Below, piece after piece: positions 1 to 10,889 of a stretch of DNA of 64,000 nt (positions within the stretch are counted from its first letter, which is position 1; each line of letters opens with the position of its first letter). The stretch lies in the NCBI GenBank assembly GCA_021234155.1, contig JAJEKV010000030.1:818901-882900 (forward strand), written 5' to 3'. This stretch comes from Isoetes taiwanensis. Lineage: Eukaryota > Streptophyta > Lycopodiopsida > Isoetales > Isoetaceae. The translations under genes were made by a program, and so were the position numbers. The notes below the pieces were generated by a model, which did not search any database, had not been told where the DNA came from, and saw nothing but the letters and a program-made list of their open reading frames with translations.

Positions 1-990
1 AAAGCATGGCCATTGGTCCATAGCTTATAGACAGGACAACAACTTCAAACTTTGTTTGTTCTCACTTTGTTTGATGCTTGCATTAAATATGGATTGTTTT
101 CAGGTCTTAAATGAATGATGCCGCTCTATTTTCCACGTTCATATACGGTTCTATTATCAAATCACGTCACAGATTATGTTGATTCACATGCTATATATAC
201 AACAAAATGAGGTGGTCACATTCTTGAAAATCATAAGAGGTACGCAATATTCACATAATTAAACATATCCTTATAAATGTTCTTTATATTAGAAATGGTC
301 TTTATCTCAACTCTTTTATTTTCGGAGTCTTTCAAGAACTTTCTTGAATGACAACATTCTTAATACTTAAATAAGAACCTTCATAATAATATTAACCACA
401 ATGACCAAAGCAACGCTAACCCTTGCTTGAGTATTTGTGTCTAACCATTCCATTATTGTCTAGGATGTTACAAGATGATTGCCTCATTACATGAATACAG
501 TGTTTCTATATTTGATTATACTTGATGTGTTGTTGTATGTGCATAAATAGTGTTGATGAAGAAATCATAGATAGAAGAAATGATAGTTGTATGGGCTCGA
601 GATTTAGAAATGGGTGATTTCTTTTCCAAACAACCTCCTTGCAGGATAATGAGGATATGAAGATGTCTCACAATATCCCCCCTTTTTTTGTTTTAACAAG
701 GCTCTCCTTGATCGCTTGATATCTCAAACATGACCTATGTTACTTATCCAGACCTTTTTTTAGATGTAATGGGGAAGAGAGTTTGCACATAATTCTAAAT
801 GTAGCTTCAAATAATCTTTGCTTACATGACAACTTAAAGCTTTATGAAGCAGCATACATGCATCATTGTCCTCAACATATTTTTCTCAGAGAAGAAACAC
901 CATTATGAAAAGATTATGTCTGCACTCTCAAATAACGAGAACATGCTTTCTCATAGGCCTCTGGCCTCCGTGGACGTTAAAATAAACTTA

Positions 991-1022
991 CTTCCTTCCT
1001 TCCTTCCTTCCTTCCTTCCTTC
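991..1022. repeat. (CTTC)n microsatellite
   Basis: About eight perfect tetranucleotide units. It accounts for the serine/proline-rich short ORF that runs through it. Confidence 0.95.
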
Positions 1023-1357
1023 TACCATGGCAAGAACACATCATATATGGCACCATGTGATACTATCTATCTACAATTCAAATTGATCAAAGCTTTTAAC
1101 ATTCCTATCTCATGTATGAAGAGATACATGATCCCACATAACACAAGACTTGGCAACATCGGGCGACCATTGCTATACTTATTCGATTTATCTGATCCTG
1201 TTTCTGAATTACACAAAAAGTATCATTTTTCTCAAAAAACATATCTACATGGCACAAACACCATCACATGGCACTATCCATCCCACAAAAGCATCGACTT
1301 GAGATTTAAAGTTCATTAAACATAGCCCAACCTTCTCTCTCTTTAATAGAGATCTGA

Positions 1358-1443
1358 TATCCAGACCCATACATCTACATTGGCAAGCAACTACAAGGCA
1401 TATCCAGACCCATACATCTACATTGGCAAGCAACTACAAGGCA
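1358..1443. repeat. 43-bp perfect tandem duplication
   Basis: Two identical 43-base units lie head to tail (1358-1400 and 1401-1443), starting TATCCAGACCC and ending CAAGGCA. It looks like a recent slippage or repair duplication and contains no gene. Confidence 0.95.
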
Positions 1444-2387
1444 CTATCCCATTCCAACTTAAAATCCAAAGTTCACTATATGCAGAGCCAGCCTTCTTCT
1501 TAAATATTAGCTAATATCATGTTTATATGGTCAATTCCACCTTGGACTATGTCATACCTTTCAATATCTGATTTGTCCATTTTGTCCAATCAAATGACCC
1601 GCATTAATTTATATTTGTAGTTATGCCTGGCAATGACGGGCATCCTTTACTAGTTTATTATTATTTCCATGCACTTAGAGTGCCTCAACCCCCTCTTAGT
1701 CTGTATGACTAACCCCAAGAGTTCATGGTGTAAGCAATTCCAGAGTAGTCGAATGTAGCAGAGCAGCTGAAGGATGCAATTGAATTGCAATCTATGTTTG
1801 AGGAAAACTTGTGTGCTTTGATGTCATTGAGATGGCTTGCTTGTAATTCCATTATAAATAGTAGCATAAGTTCCTAGAATCTGGGATTTAAGAGCTTCTC
1901 GGTAAGCATTGGCATGCCTTGACCTGACTCTGAGATAACAATATATCCTAGCATGTATTTGTTGAGATGGTCTTAGATAGGCAATGCTTGGATTAAGTTA
2001 GAGTGGTATAGTCGTGAGACAAAATCTAAGCTGAAGTTAAGTATGTATTGGCTGCATTTGACATATGACATAGTTTGGATAAGGTTTGCTAGTTCATGAA
2101 ATGGTATGTTTATAACATAAGGTTTGAATGGTTAATGGGGTGTATTGTAGAGAAATGTGTACACAAATGGGGCCTAAAAGAATCTTTGCGATTTCTACTC
2201 TTGTTCATTGGGTTAGATTCAGTAGTCAGGTTAGATTTAGTAGGTTACATTTCGCGGGAGATTGTGGAGTTTCGCGGATGTGGGCAAGCAGGTCGGGTGC
2301 ATGGTCTGATGCAGCGCTTATGTTTGAAGGCCTCTTTCGCTCCTCGCAAGTCGAAGTGGATAAGATGGGGAATCCGCCCTTCATGCC

Positions 2388-2394
2388 TATAAAT
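2388..2394 (+). promoter_or_regulatory. TATA box candidate for the Rep-like gene
   Basis: TATAAAT lies 87-93 bases before the first plausible ATG (2481) of the HUH-element gene, in a locally GC-richer stretch. The spacing suits a plant core promoter. Assignment rests on motif and position only. Confidence 0.4.
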
Positions 2395-2480
2395 CGTGAC
2401 CTTGGAGCCGCTTCTGTGCATCTAACTGTGAGCTTCAGATTCCCTTCTGTTTTCGGCTTCTTCTCGCTTGTTTTGTTTCC

Positions 2481-3457
2481 ATGAGGAGGGATGCTAGGAA
2501 TGCAGTATGGCAAAAGTGCGTGAATGGGCAGCCGTGAGTCTTCTTCCGGGAGGTCCGTGTGGAGGCATGCGTAAATGGCCTTGAGGATGAAGGCATAGGC
2601 CTCATAGACGTCAGTGTTATACTGGGTGTGGCAGGCATGGATGCACCCCCGGAGTCCTATGACATGCTGATTAATTTCGCCGAGGATCAGGTCTCTCGGT
2701 CTTTAAAATGAGAGGGGGAGTGACTTAGATCACCTGCATTACCAGTGTGTCTTTAGGCTTGCTCTGAGGTCCTAGAGTAGTGAATTTGGCCATGAAGCGG
2801 AGGTTTGGGTGGGGAGGTAAGAAGCCTGTGGGGGTTGTTCTTGTTTGTAAGGCATACGAAGCTCCATTGTTTTGAGGGGCTAATAGGGTATTGCATGAAG
2901 GATATGGGGAAGCCCCAATTCAAGCTGCACACAAAGAATGTTTCTGAGTGCCAATTGGAGATGGGCAAGGACCTATACTTGCTCTATGGTGCAGGGGACA
3001 TCAAGCATGTCGTAGTTTTGGATAACAGGAACCTCTTGGGAAGAGCCCTTCATTTTGTAAACTATCATGGTGGAAGGCAGCTGAGTTCTAGCCTTGTATA
3101 CACAATCACACCGGTAAATTTGTGTTGTCTACTAGCTGGATCCTTCCTTCTAACACTGCTTTTATATCTGAGCATAGAGTCAAGGCCGCCTGGCACCTAA
3201 CACTAAACCCCAGAGTGGCTTTGCCAAGTGATGTTAGGTGTGTGCTGTATGGCATTTCGGCTGGGATGGAGCCCAGTCATCGGATTGGGAAGGCTAGAAA
3301 ACGATACTGGGATGAGGCTGCTACGCCTGGAGACATGGATGAGAACTCTGTGGAAGGGGAGGATGATGAATTCAGGTCGTGGACATGCCTGGGACTGATT
3401 TTATACCTCTTGACACCACGGATTACACAATGGCAATTGGGTGACTTGTGCTTGTAG
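2481..3457 (+). pseudogene. Rep/HUH endonuclease-like gene, Replitron-type, copy 1 (broken)
   Basis: This copy keeps the 5' part of the gene, from ATG 2481, with one in-frame TGA (2535-2537) and a shift near 2705. It then encodes the HUH motif HLHYQ at 2731-2745. A 2-base loss just after it and an 8-base loss near 2849, both relative to copy 2, break the frame before the catalytic YCMK at 2889-2900, which is followed by KDMGKPHF. HxHxQ plus YxxK is the signature of single-tyrosine HUH nucleases (rolling-circle Reps, Replitrons). No helicase Walker motif is visible, which favours a Replitron-like element over a virus-derived Rep. A likely intron (GT near 3441, AG at 3520-3521) precedes the downstream ORF. 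Family assignment is inference from motifs and flanking residues. Confidence 0.6.
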
Positions 3458-3531
3458 GGGGCTGCCTGCAGGTTTTGTACATATGTTTCTCCTTGTTTTG
3501 ATTTTGCATCTTTGTTTGCAGTTATTTCTTT

Positions 3532-4046
3532 ATGCCTGGACTAGAGATGGACCGTGGTGATGGGACTGTAGGGATGGAGATTGGGAATGGGGCTGCTGCT
3601 ACCAGCAGCCCTGTTGGAGTTGTCGGGATGAGGCCAACTGATGGCGTGATTAACATTGACAGTGATGAAGAGGCCCCATCTTCCCCTCCTCACAGGCCTC
3701 CTCTCCCGGGCCAAGTATCCATGATGTAATTCATAATGCTGTGCCATATCCTGTTGCCTTCTCTCCGGAGGTTGCTCTGGAAGTTGTCTCAAGCATTGTT
3801 AACATTAATACTCTTGCCGAGTCTGTGGCAGCCTCTGTCAGATTGTTTAGGATGCAGCTTGGCCGCCTCTTTGCAGCATTGGAAGAGGCCGTTTCCCACA
3901 TGGAGTGGGAAGAGGTGGAGGTCAGTACAGATGAGCGCCAGCATATGCGGGCGCATATGAACCTGGCACGGGCTCTTCTTCTCAGGGAATTGCGGCGAAT
4001 TGACGCTTTGGCCAGGCGCCACAATGCTGTTATGAACAACAACTAG
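3532..4046 (+). pseudogene. Downstream ORF of the Rep-like element, copy 1
   Basis: This region follows a likely splice acceptor (TTTGTTTGCAG, ending 3521). It encodes an acidic stretch (NIDSDEEAPSSPP), then a helical segment rich in Leu, Arg and Ala that ends NAVMNNN with a stop at 4044-4046. One base is missing around 3720 relative to copy 2, splitting the frame into 3532-3729 and 3741-4046. It is either the 3' exon of the Rep-like gene or a separate accessory protein. I do not recognise a domain. Conservation of the frame between the two copies argues that it was once translated. Confidence 0.5.
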
Positions 4047-4337
4047 ACACTGGTATGCTTGTATGATTGTGTGCTTTGCTTGCTTATTGTGTGTTTTTTG
4101 TGTGACAGGTGCTATGCATCAGAAAAGGAACTAAAAAATGGGAAATGGATGTGGAAATGGACTGCAGGTCAGCAAAAGAAGTTTGTCTTTCATTGGAAAA
4201 ACCAGATTTCTGTATTTGTGTGGCTTCATGTGATTGAATGTGGAAAAAAGAACTGAAAAAATGAAAAAACAAAGGGAAAAGCATGGTGTGATTGCATGTG
4301 CATGTGCATGGGAATAGCCCCTGCCCTTTAAGGGCGG

Positions 4338-4390
4338 GCAGATTGCTTGGAGCTGCGCATTGCGCAGAGGGTTCGAATCCCCCAATCTGT
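4338..4390 (+). other. tRNA-like fold with Pol III B box, copy 1
   Basis: GCAGATT (4338-4344) can pair with AATCTGT (4384-4390) as an acceptor-like stem. Inside are a 5-bp hairpin TGCGC/GCGCA (4354-4366) and a T-arm-like hairpin with loop TTCGAAT (4367-4383). GGTTCGAATCC at 4370-4380 matches the B-box consensus exactly. A palindrome GCCCTTTAAGGGC (4323-4335) lies just upstream. No A box or D arm is visible, so this is not called a functional tRNA. Confidence 0.55.
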
Positions 4391-4628
4391 TTCCTCATTC
4401 CAGTTGTACTTGCAGCAGGGCGGGGACTTATGTTGGTGCAGCCTTGTTTGGTCGCTGCAAACGCCTGTGTTAACTTTGTGGTGGCAGGCAGAGGAAGCTT
4501 TTCTTAGACTCCATTCTATTTTCAGTCCCATGGCTATTCTAGGCTCTCTTCTAATCTGGGGTCAATGCAACATTATCTCCTTCTGCAATGGTTGTCAAGG
4601 GGCCTGAAGAATAGGGCCAACTAAGCAT

Positions 4629-5267
4629 TTGACCCCATCTCTCAATGACGTGTACGGCTGCAATGCTCCTAGAGGGAATATCCGAGGGAATATTCTTGCA
4701 TCATGCGGTTGGCAGGGCAGCGATAATGCGAATATCAATATAGTGCTTATGGTGTTGATATTATCAGGTGCTGTTGCAGCGGAGAGGGGGAGTGACTTAG
4801 ATCACCTGCATTACCAGTGTGTCTTTAGGCTTGCTCTGAAGTCCCCTAGAGTAGTAAATTTGACCATGAAGCGAAGGTTTGGGTGGGGAGGTAAGAAGCC
4901 TGTGGGGGTTGTTCTTGTTTGTAAGGCATTAAAGAATACGAAGCTCCATTGTTTTGAGGGGCTAATAGGGTATTGCATGAAGGATATGGGGAAGCCCCAC
5001 TTCAAGCTGCACACAAAGAATGTTTCTGAGCGCCAATTGGAGATGGGCAAGGACTTGTACTTGCTCTATGGTGCAGGGGACATCAAGCATGTCGTAGTTT
5101 TGGATAACAGGAACCTCTTGGGAAGAGCCCTTCATTTTGTAAACTATCATGGTGGAAGGCAGCTGAGTTCTAGCCTTGTATACACAATCACTAGGATGCT
5201 TAGAACCGGTAAATTTGTGTTCTCTACTAGCTGGATCCTTCCTTCTAACTTTGCTTTTTATATCTGA
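4629..5267 (+). CDS. Rep/HUH endonuclease-like protein, Replitron-type, copy 2 (partial)
   Basis: This 212-residue open frame holds the whole HUH core uninterrupted: HLHYQ at residues 59-63 (4803-4817) and YCMK at 115-118 (4971-4982), followed by KDMGKPHF. The likely reaction is nicking of single-stranded DNA with covalent attachment through Tyr115, the His pair binding the metal ion. Residues 1-51 come from the 3' tail of repeat unit 1, not from the native N-terminus, so the protein is a chimera and probably inactive or cryptic. The frame stops at 5265-5267. The conserved reading continues out of frame to about 5550 and resembles copy 1. No helicase domain is present. The family call is inference. 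Low similarity to known Replitron proteins would leave only 'HUH-like'. Confidence 0.6.
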   Translation: MTPSLNDVYGCNAPRGNIRGNILASCGWQGSDNANINIVLMVLILSGAVAAERGSDLDHLHYQCVFRLALKSPRVVNLTMKRRFGWGGKKPVGVVLVCKALKNTKLHCFEGLIGYCMKDMGKPHFKLHTKNVSERQLEMGKDLYLLYGAGDIKHVVVLDNRNLLGRALHFVNYHGGRQLSSSLVYTITRMLRTGKFVFSTSWILPSNFAFYI

Positions 5268-5626
5268 GCATAGAGTCAAGGCCGCCGGCACCTAACACTA
5301 AACCCCGTGAGTGGCTTTGCCAAGTGATGTTAGGTGTGTGGTGTATGGCATCCCGGCTGGGATGGAGCCCATTCAGCGGATTGGGAAGGCTAGAAAACGA
5401 TCTTTGGGATGAGGCTGCCCTTTGGAGACATGGATGAGAACTTTGTGGAAGGGGAGGATGATGAATTCAGGTCGTGGACATGCCTGGGACTGATTTTATA
5501 CCTTTTGACACCACGGATTACACAATGGCAATTGGGTGACTTGTGCTTGTAGGGGGCTGCCTGCATGTTTTGTACATATGTTTCTCTTTGTTTTGATTTT
5601 GCATCTTTGTTTGCAGTTATTTCTTT

Positions 5627-6147
5627 ATGCCACGGACTAGAGATGGACCGTGGTGATGGGACCAGAGGGATGGAGATTGGGAATGGGGCTGCTGCTGTTG
5701 CTCTGTTGGAGTTGTCGGGATGAGGCCAACTGATGGCGTGATTAACATTGACAGTGATAAAGAGGCCCCATCTTCCCCTCCTCATAGGCCTCCTGCTCCC
5801 GGGCCAAGTATCCATGATGTAATTCATAATGTTGTGCCATCTCTTGTTGCCTTCTTTCTGAACAGGGAGCGTGTGCAGGTTGCTCTGGAAGTTTGTCTCA
5901 AGCATTGTTAACATTAATACTCTTGCCGAGGTCTGTGACATCCTCTATCAGATTGTTTAAGATGCAGCTTGGCCGCCTCTTTGCAGCATTGGAAGAGGCC
6001 GTTTCCCACATGGAGTGGGAAGAGGTGGAGGTCGGCCTGAGATGGCGCCAAAGATATGGGGCGATATGAACCCCGCGGGCTCTTCTTCTCAGGGAATTGC
6101 GGCAAATTGACGCTTTGGCCAGGCGCCACAATGCTGTTATGAACAAC
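5627..6147 (+). pseudogene. Downstream ORF of the Rep-like element, copy 2
   Basis: This is the counterpart of 3532-4046, after the same acceptor (AG at 5615-5616). Copy 2 keeps frame across 5720-5911, where copy 1 is broken, but carries stops near its start and further shifts (5890, 5935, 6040). It has lost the terminal stop codon through a 3-base deletion. The two copies are therefore broken at different places, which points to decay after the duplication. Confidence 0.5.
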
Positions 6148-6441
6148 AAGACACTGGTATGCTTGTATGAGTGTGTGCTTTGCTTGCTTATTGTGTGTTT
6201 TTTGTGTGACAGGTGCTATGCATCAGAAAATGAACTAAAAAATGGGAAATGGATGTGGAAATGGACTGCAGGTCAGCAAAAGAAGTTTGTCTTTCATTGG
6301 AAAAACCAGATTTCTGTATTTGTGTGGCTTCATGTGATTGAATGTGGAAAAAAGAACTGAAAAAATGAAAAAACAAAGGGAAAAGCATGGTGTGATTGCA
6401 TGTGCATGTGCATGGGAATAGCCCCTGCCCTTTAAGGGTGA

Positions 6442-6494
6442 GCAGATTGCTTGGAGCTGCGCATTGCGCAGGGGGTTCGAATCCCCCAATCTGT
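6442..6494 (+). other. tRNA-like fold with Pol III B box, copy 2
   Basis: Same structure as 4338-4390. The T-arm-like stem is perfect here (GGGGG/CCCCC) and the B box is at 6474-6484. The upstream palindrome has one change (6427-6439). Sequence is almost unchanged between copies although the nearby ORFs have decayed. Confidence 0.55.
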
Positions 6495-6914
6495 TTCCTC
6501 ATTCCAGTTGTACTTGCAGCAGGGTAGGGACTTATGTTGGTGCAGCCTTGTTTGGTCGCTGCAAACGCCTGTGTTAACTTTGTGGTGGCAGATAGAGGAA
6601 GCTTTTCTTAGACTCCATTCTATTTTCAGTCCCATGGCTATTCTAGGCTCTCTTCTAATCTGAGGTCAATGCAACATTATCTCCTTCTGCAATGGTTGTC
6701 AAGGGGCCTGAAGAATAGGGCCAACTAAGCGTTTGACCCCATCTCCCAATGACGTCGTGTACAGGGGGAATATCCGAGGGAATATTCTTGCATCATGCGG
6801 CTGGCAGTGCACTAGAGAAGCCATCAGCGATAATGCGAATATAGTACCGATAGTTATGGTGTTGATATAGAAGGAAATGCCATTATCCCTGCACAATGAC
6901 CCTATCTGGAGATT

Positions 6915-6983
6915 AAATTTTTGTGCATGTTCTTGAAAGAAGTCTTTTGTGTATGTTCGTGAAAGAAGTCTTTTGTGCATGTT
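6915..6983. repeat. Short tandem repeat, unit about 25 bp
   Basis: GAAAGAAGTCTTTTGTG with flanks TATGTTCGT or CATGTT recurs head to tail. It sits just after the end of the duplicated HUH element and has no coding value. Confidence 0.7.
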
Positions 6984-6999
6984 TTAAAAAGCCACCACA

Positions 7000-8190
7000 T
7001 TGTTTGAGCCATGTTGGATGTATAATAAGAAAGATATTTTGGCTATATATTATGAATGCTGATTAGAATAGGAATATACTCGGTGATAGGGAGCATCCAT
7101 TGCAATAAGACAAGATATATGATGGGAACGTGAGATTATAAATTATTTTTTCACATACATTTTCTTCACGCGAGTGCCTATTTTCTTGATTTTTTTTTGT
7201 CTCTTCCTCCTTTTTCTGTTGAAAATCACTTCTTCGTCAAATTGTTCGAGGGAACTAGAACCTGGATGTGATTTCACCAGAAATTCAAGCGAATTGCTAG
7301 TTGTCCGTATAAGGGGCATCATTTTTTTGAAATCCTTACATTGTAAGCTTCATGGATGTAAGAATCTTTGCTATCACATCAAAAAGATTGATAGACATAT
7401 TCTAAACGAGGTGCACCATAGACCACCACAGTGTCGGATTCGTCGATCCTACGACCCAGATCTTATGTCAGGGCCTCTGGGCACCTCTCATTTCGCTTAT
7501 AGTCATTTATGATTGGAGGCGCCTATGATTTTGAAATATGAAATACGATTTCGCCTAGGTTTTGAGGGAATATCGAACCTCTATACGACTTTGCCTAAGA
7601 TTTTAGAATATGAAATACGGGGGCTCGCATCTCTACCAAAATAATTGAATGTCCTAATAAGACTACTTTAACCGATGTACCTAGTGAGCTAACGTGATTA
7701 TTTTTTATCTTGAATCTATGTTTTTTTTTTTTTTTTTTTTTATAACAACCCATTCAATTGTTTTAGGAATATATGGTCTATGGTTTCAGGAATGGTTATT
7801 TTTACATCCATATCCCTGTTATTTTGCTACATATTCGTATGGATTTTTATCTGGTTCTCCATCCGATCTTTGGACATCTTTCATTACCAACCAATTCTTC
7901 CCTGATCATCTGTTCCAGCAAGAATACAAATTTGTTCCAAGTTGCGTTCAATTGGAAGCAGAAATCATTGACTCTTGATCATAGGATTTTGTCGGAAACA
8001 AGATTGCTTAGCAACGGGGATTTTTAGGCGGAATTGTGAATGGTTTGATAAAAAAATAGTAAAAGTGTATTTAGAGTAAGTGTTATGCAGATGTTCTATG
8101 GCAAAGAGAAAGGATTGAAGTCCCCTAACTGATAATTATATTTTTCACTCCCTTCCTTGGCATCTGCCCTGCTCCTCCCTCCCTTTTACC
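7000..8190. other. Intergenic spacer with poly-T tract
   Basis: No gene is supported. A run of over 20 T lies at 7721-7742 and produces a spurious Phe-rich ORF. The spacer separates the HUH element from the next LINE. Confidence 0.7.
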
Positions 8191-9609
8191 CATGTTTTCT
8201 CTTCTTTCCGCTCAATTACGACGTTTGTTGTTATTTTCTCTTGAACTTTTCATAATGGCATCCAATTCCTCTTTAGACCCTAAAAAAATCTCTATTTTGC
8301 ATGCTTTCTCTGATTTGGAGGTTGAAGAATGCTCGCACAAAAATATAGCCTCCTATCACAAGGATCCCAAGCAGACTCCACTTTTCAGTAATTTCTCTGT
8401 GTTGCTCCTGAAAAAAGTCCAAATGGGCACTGCTTCCTTCAAGTTATCTATTTGGGACAATTTCTCAGCAGACTCGAACCTGTATGACATCGGACATCTT
8501 AAACACCCTGACACTGGTATTCATATTCCTTCTGGTGTAGCAAGGACACCAAATGAATTTCACTCTGATGATTTGTGGATCGTGTTCTAGAGTCTTGGCA
8601 TCGTCCGAATAGCAACAAAATGGATCTTTATGCTGGTATATCTCTCAATATTCCTATTGTAATAAAGTCCCTGTCTGATTCTTTTGTCATTGTCAAGTTG
8701 AAATGTGGGATCAAAACTGATAAATTGTGGGTTTTTTTTCTTAATCTTCATAAGGGCATTCTTATAAATGCCATGTACTAGTGAAATTACCCTTACATCA
8801 TGCTGGAATGTGGTAATAGTAGAACTGCAAATTTCTTCCTAAACTATGGCCCACTTACTTTTGAAAACTTCTAGTTACCTTTCTTAAATAGCTTTCTGAT
8901 CTGGGTACTGAGAAAATGAACAACCTTTGCATTGCTTCAACCTCTTTGCTTGGCCTTAATCCTATTTATCGGAATGAAGAGTGCTTTCGTGCCCTTTTTA
9001 ATTCAATTGGGACCTACATTTCCATTAAATACTCTTCCTCTAAGCCACCCAGATCCTTTGTTCAACTAGACTTACCAAGGACATCCCCCTTTCCATACCT
9101 TTCAATGATGCTTTTGGACGAAAAACTAAATTATCTTTCAGGTGGTCTGGCCTTCCATCCCAATGCCATAAATGCTTGTAGAGGCACTTTTGGTACTTTG
9201 AATGCATTGGACTAAATAGCAACAAGGAAAACTTAAGTACAGGTATTCAGGAAATACCCAGCAAAATGATATCTCAGTCTAGTGATAAAATAAAAGTAAA
9301 TCCATCGAAATTTTTCTGTCCACCTCATAATGAGCATTTTGCATGGACTAAGATCAATGGAAGTTACAAAAGAATTCAGAGAAATGCAGAGAGAGAATGG
9401 ACACGGATTTGAAGCAAATACTAATAGGAATCAAGGGGAAAGGCTACAACATGACGGTTTAGGGCTGCTTGATAATCAGGGCAATTATCTTTTTCATTCT
9501 CGTAAAAATAAAACTAATAATGAGAATGGCCTGAGAATGTTAGTAAAAGGAAAGGCTCCTATTCAACACGTGGACAGATCAACTACTGAACTGCATCACT
9601 CTCCCAGTA

Positions 9610-9960
9610 AGATTATACGCTGCAATATATGGATTGTTTCCAATGGTGTAAGTGGGGGCCTTGCCATGATATGGAAAGATACCCCCATCATTCCTTATAC
9701 AACAGTCCTACTAAATTATGGCAAGCAGTTTCCTTCTCCATTAAAGACTCTTACTTTGGAATTATCAACATTTATGCTCCTACTGTTTCTAGAGCTAGAG
9801 AACTCGTTTGGTTGGAAATTAATAACTGGCTTTCAACTTAACTTAATAGGGAATGGATTATTGCAGGTGATTTTAATAATACTCCAGTTTGGGACCTTAA
9901 GTTAAAAAATAGAATCATTATAACAAGGCAAGAGAAATTAAATTGGAAAACCTTTGTTTT
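9610..9960 (+). pseudogene. LINE AP-like endonuclease domain (broken)
   Basis: GGLAMIWKD (9655-9681) matches the SGGLA-xx-WK block of plant LINE endonucleases. NIYAPT in a second frame and IAGDFNN (about 9860-9880) are the following catalytic-fold motifs. At least two frame changes separate them, so the domain cannot be translated intact. Known role: nicking genomic DNA for target-primed reverse transcription. Confidence 0.8.
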
Positions 9961-10889
9961 TGACTGCTCTCTCTTACACATTCCCTCTCCACTTCCATGT
10001 ACACTTGGTCAAATAAGCAAAAAGAGGGTAATAGAGTTTATTGTGCTCTAAGGTTCTATCTTTCCAATCCCACCTCTGATTTCTCGGATAATTGCTTTGT
10101 CACTAGTAATAATGGGATATCCATTTCTGATCACCAACCTCAATTTCTTCACACTTCTCAAGTGCCTCATGTCATAGACATGGCTCTGTGCCCTATAAAT
10201 TTAATAACTCTTTGCTGAATAACACTACTTTTTGTGCAGAATTCAAGACTTTCTATAGTGCCTTATCCATTGACATTTGTTCACACTCTCAGTCTACTTC
10301 TCAGCCACACTCTATGATATTATTCTACAGCAAATTAAAAAAGGCAAAATATTGGATTAAGAACTAGTCCAAGGTAAGACATGAAAGGAAAATTTCTACT
10401 ATAAATCTTATCTTAAGACAAATGAGAGAAATTAGGACTCTATTGTATATTGTTTCCTACAATCTTCAGCCTCAATTGGATGAAGAAATTGTTGAGAGAC
10501 ATATCAAGAGTATTGATGAAATGGAAGCTAAAAGTGTTGCCATAAAATGCAAGATTAAGTACAATAAAGAAATTGATTATGGCAGCTCGAAATTCTTTTT
10601 CAGAGTTGCTAAAAGTAGATTGCTTAGGAATACCATTACGCAGGTTTAGGATGACAATGGATCTTTGATCACTAGTGATGTTGACATCAAGCATAATTTC
10701 CATGTAAAATACTTGGATCTATTTGCAGAACAACCAATCAGCCAGAATTCTAGATTGAATGCAGCTTAGTTTCGAAATATGTTGAATAGTATTCTTCCCA
10801 ATCCCATTGACACTATGGATGACAGTATTGTTAGTTTGCTTCTGAACATAAAATTATCCAATTTCAGGAGCTTCTCTGCTGGTAAATCC

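Larger units (their letters stand above)
1..2380. other. AT-rich intergenic spacer
   Basis: No coding region can be supported here. Short ORFs are isolated and show no recognisable motif. The stretch holds a CTTC microsatellite and a 43-bp tandem duplication, listed separately. The last 300 bases are less AT-rich and lead into the TATA box and Rep-like gene that follow. Confidence 0.7.
2710..6870 (+). repeat. Direct tandem duplication, about 2.07-2.10 kb per unit
   Basis: Unit 1 runs about 2710-4781 and unit 2 about 4782-6870. Both start GAGAGGGGGAGTGACTTAG and both end in the AATATCCGAGGGAATATTC segment with its flank. The start offset is 2072 bases and the offset at the tRNA-like fold is 2104. 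Most differences are small indels and substitutions. The 5' part of the Rep-like gene (2481-2709) occurs only once, so the duplication begins inside the gene, immediately before the HUH motif. Confidence 0.92.

Noticed and set aside
2096-2484. 98- and 118-residue ORFs upstream of the Rep-like gene
   Set aside because: They overlap each other in different frames across the proposed promoter and 5' UTR and have no motif.
4323-4390. Functional tRNA gene
   Set aside because: A T-arm and acceptor-like stem are present, but no D arm or A box. A 7-base loop CTTTAAG can be folded upstream but does not complete a cloverleaf.
2481-6870. Rep-like locus as an integrated CRESS-DNA virus fragment
   Set aside because: No superfamily-3 helicase motifs, no capsid gene, and a plant-type promoter and intron. 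The HLHYQ/YCMK-KD-GKPHF context fits a Replitron-type transposon better. Not fully excluded.
7694-8027. ORFs starting around the poly-T tract
   Set aside because: They arise from a run of T giving poly-Phe, with no domain.
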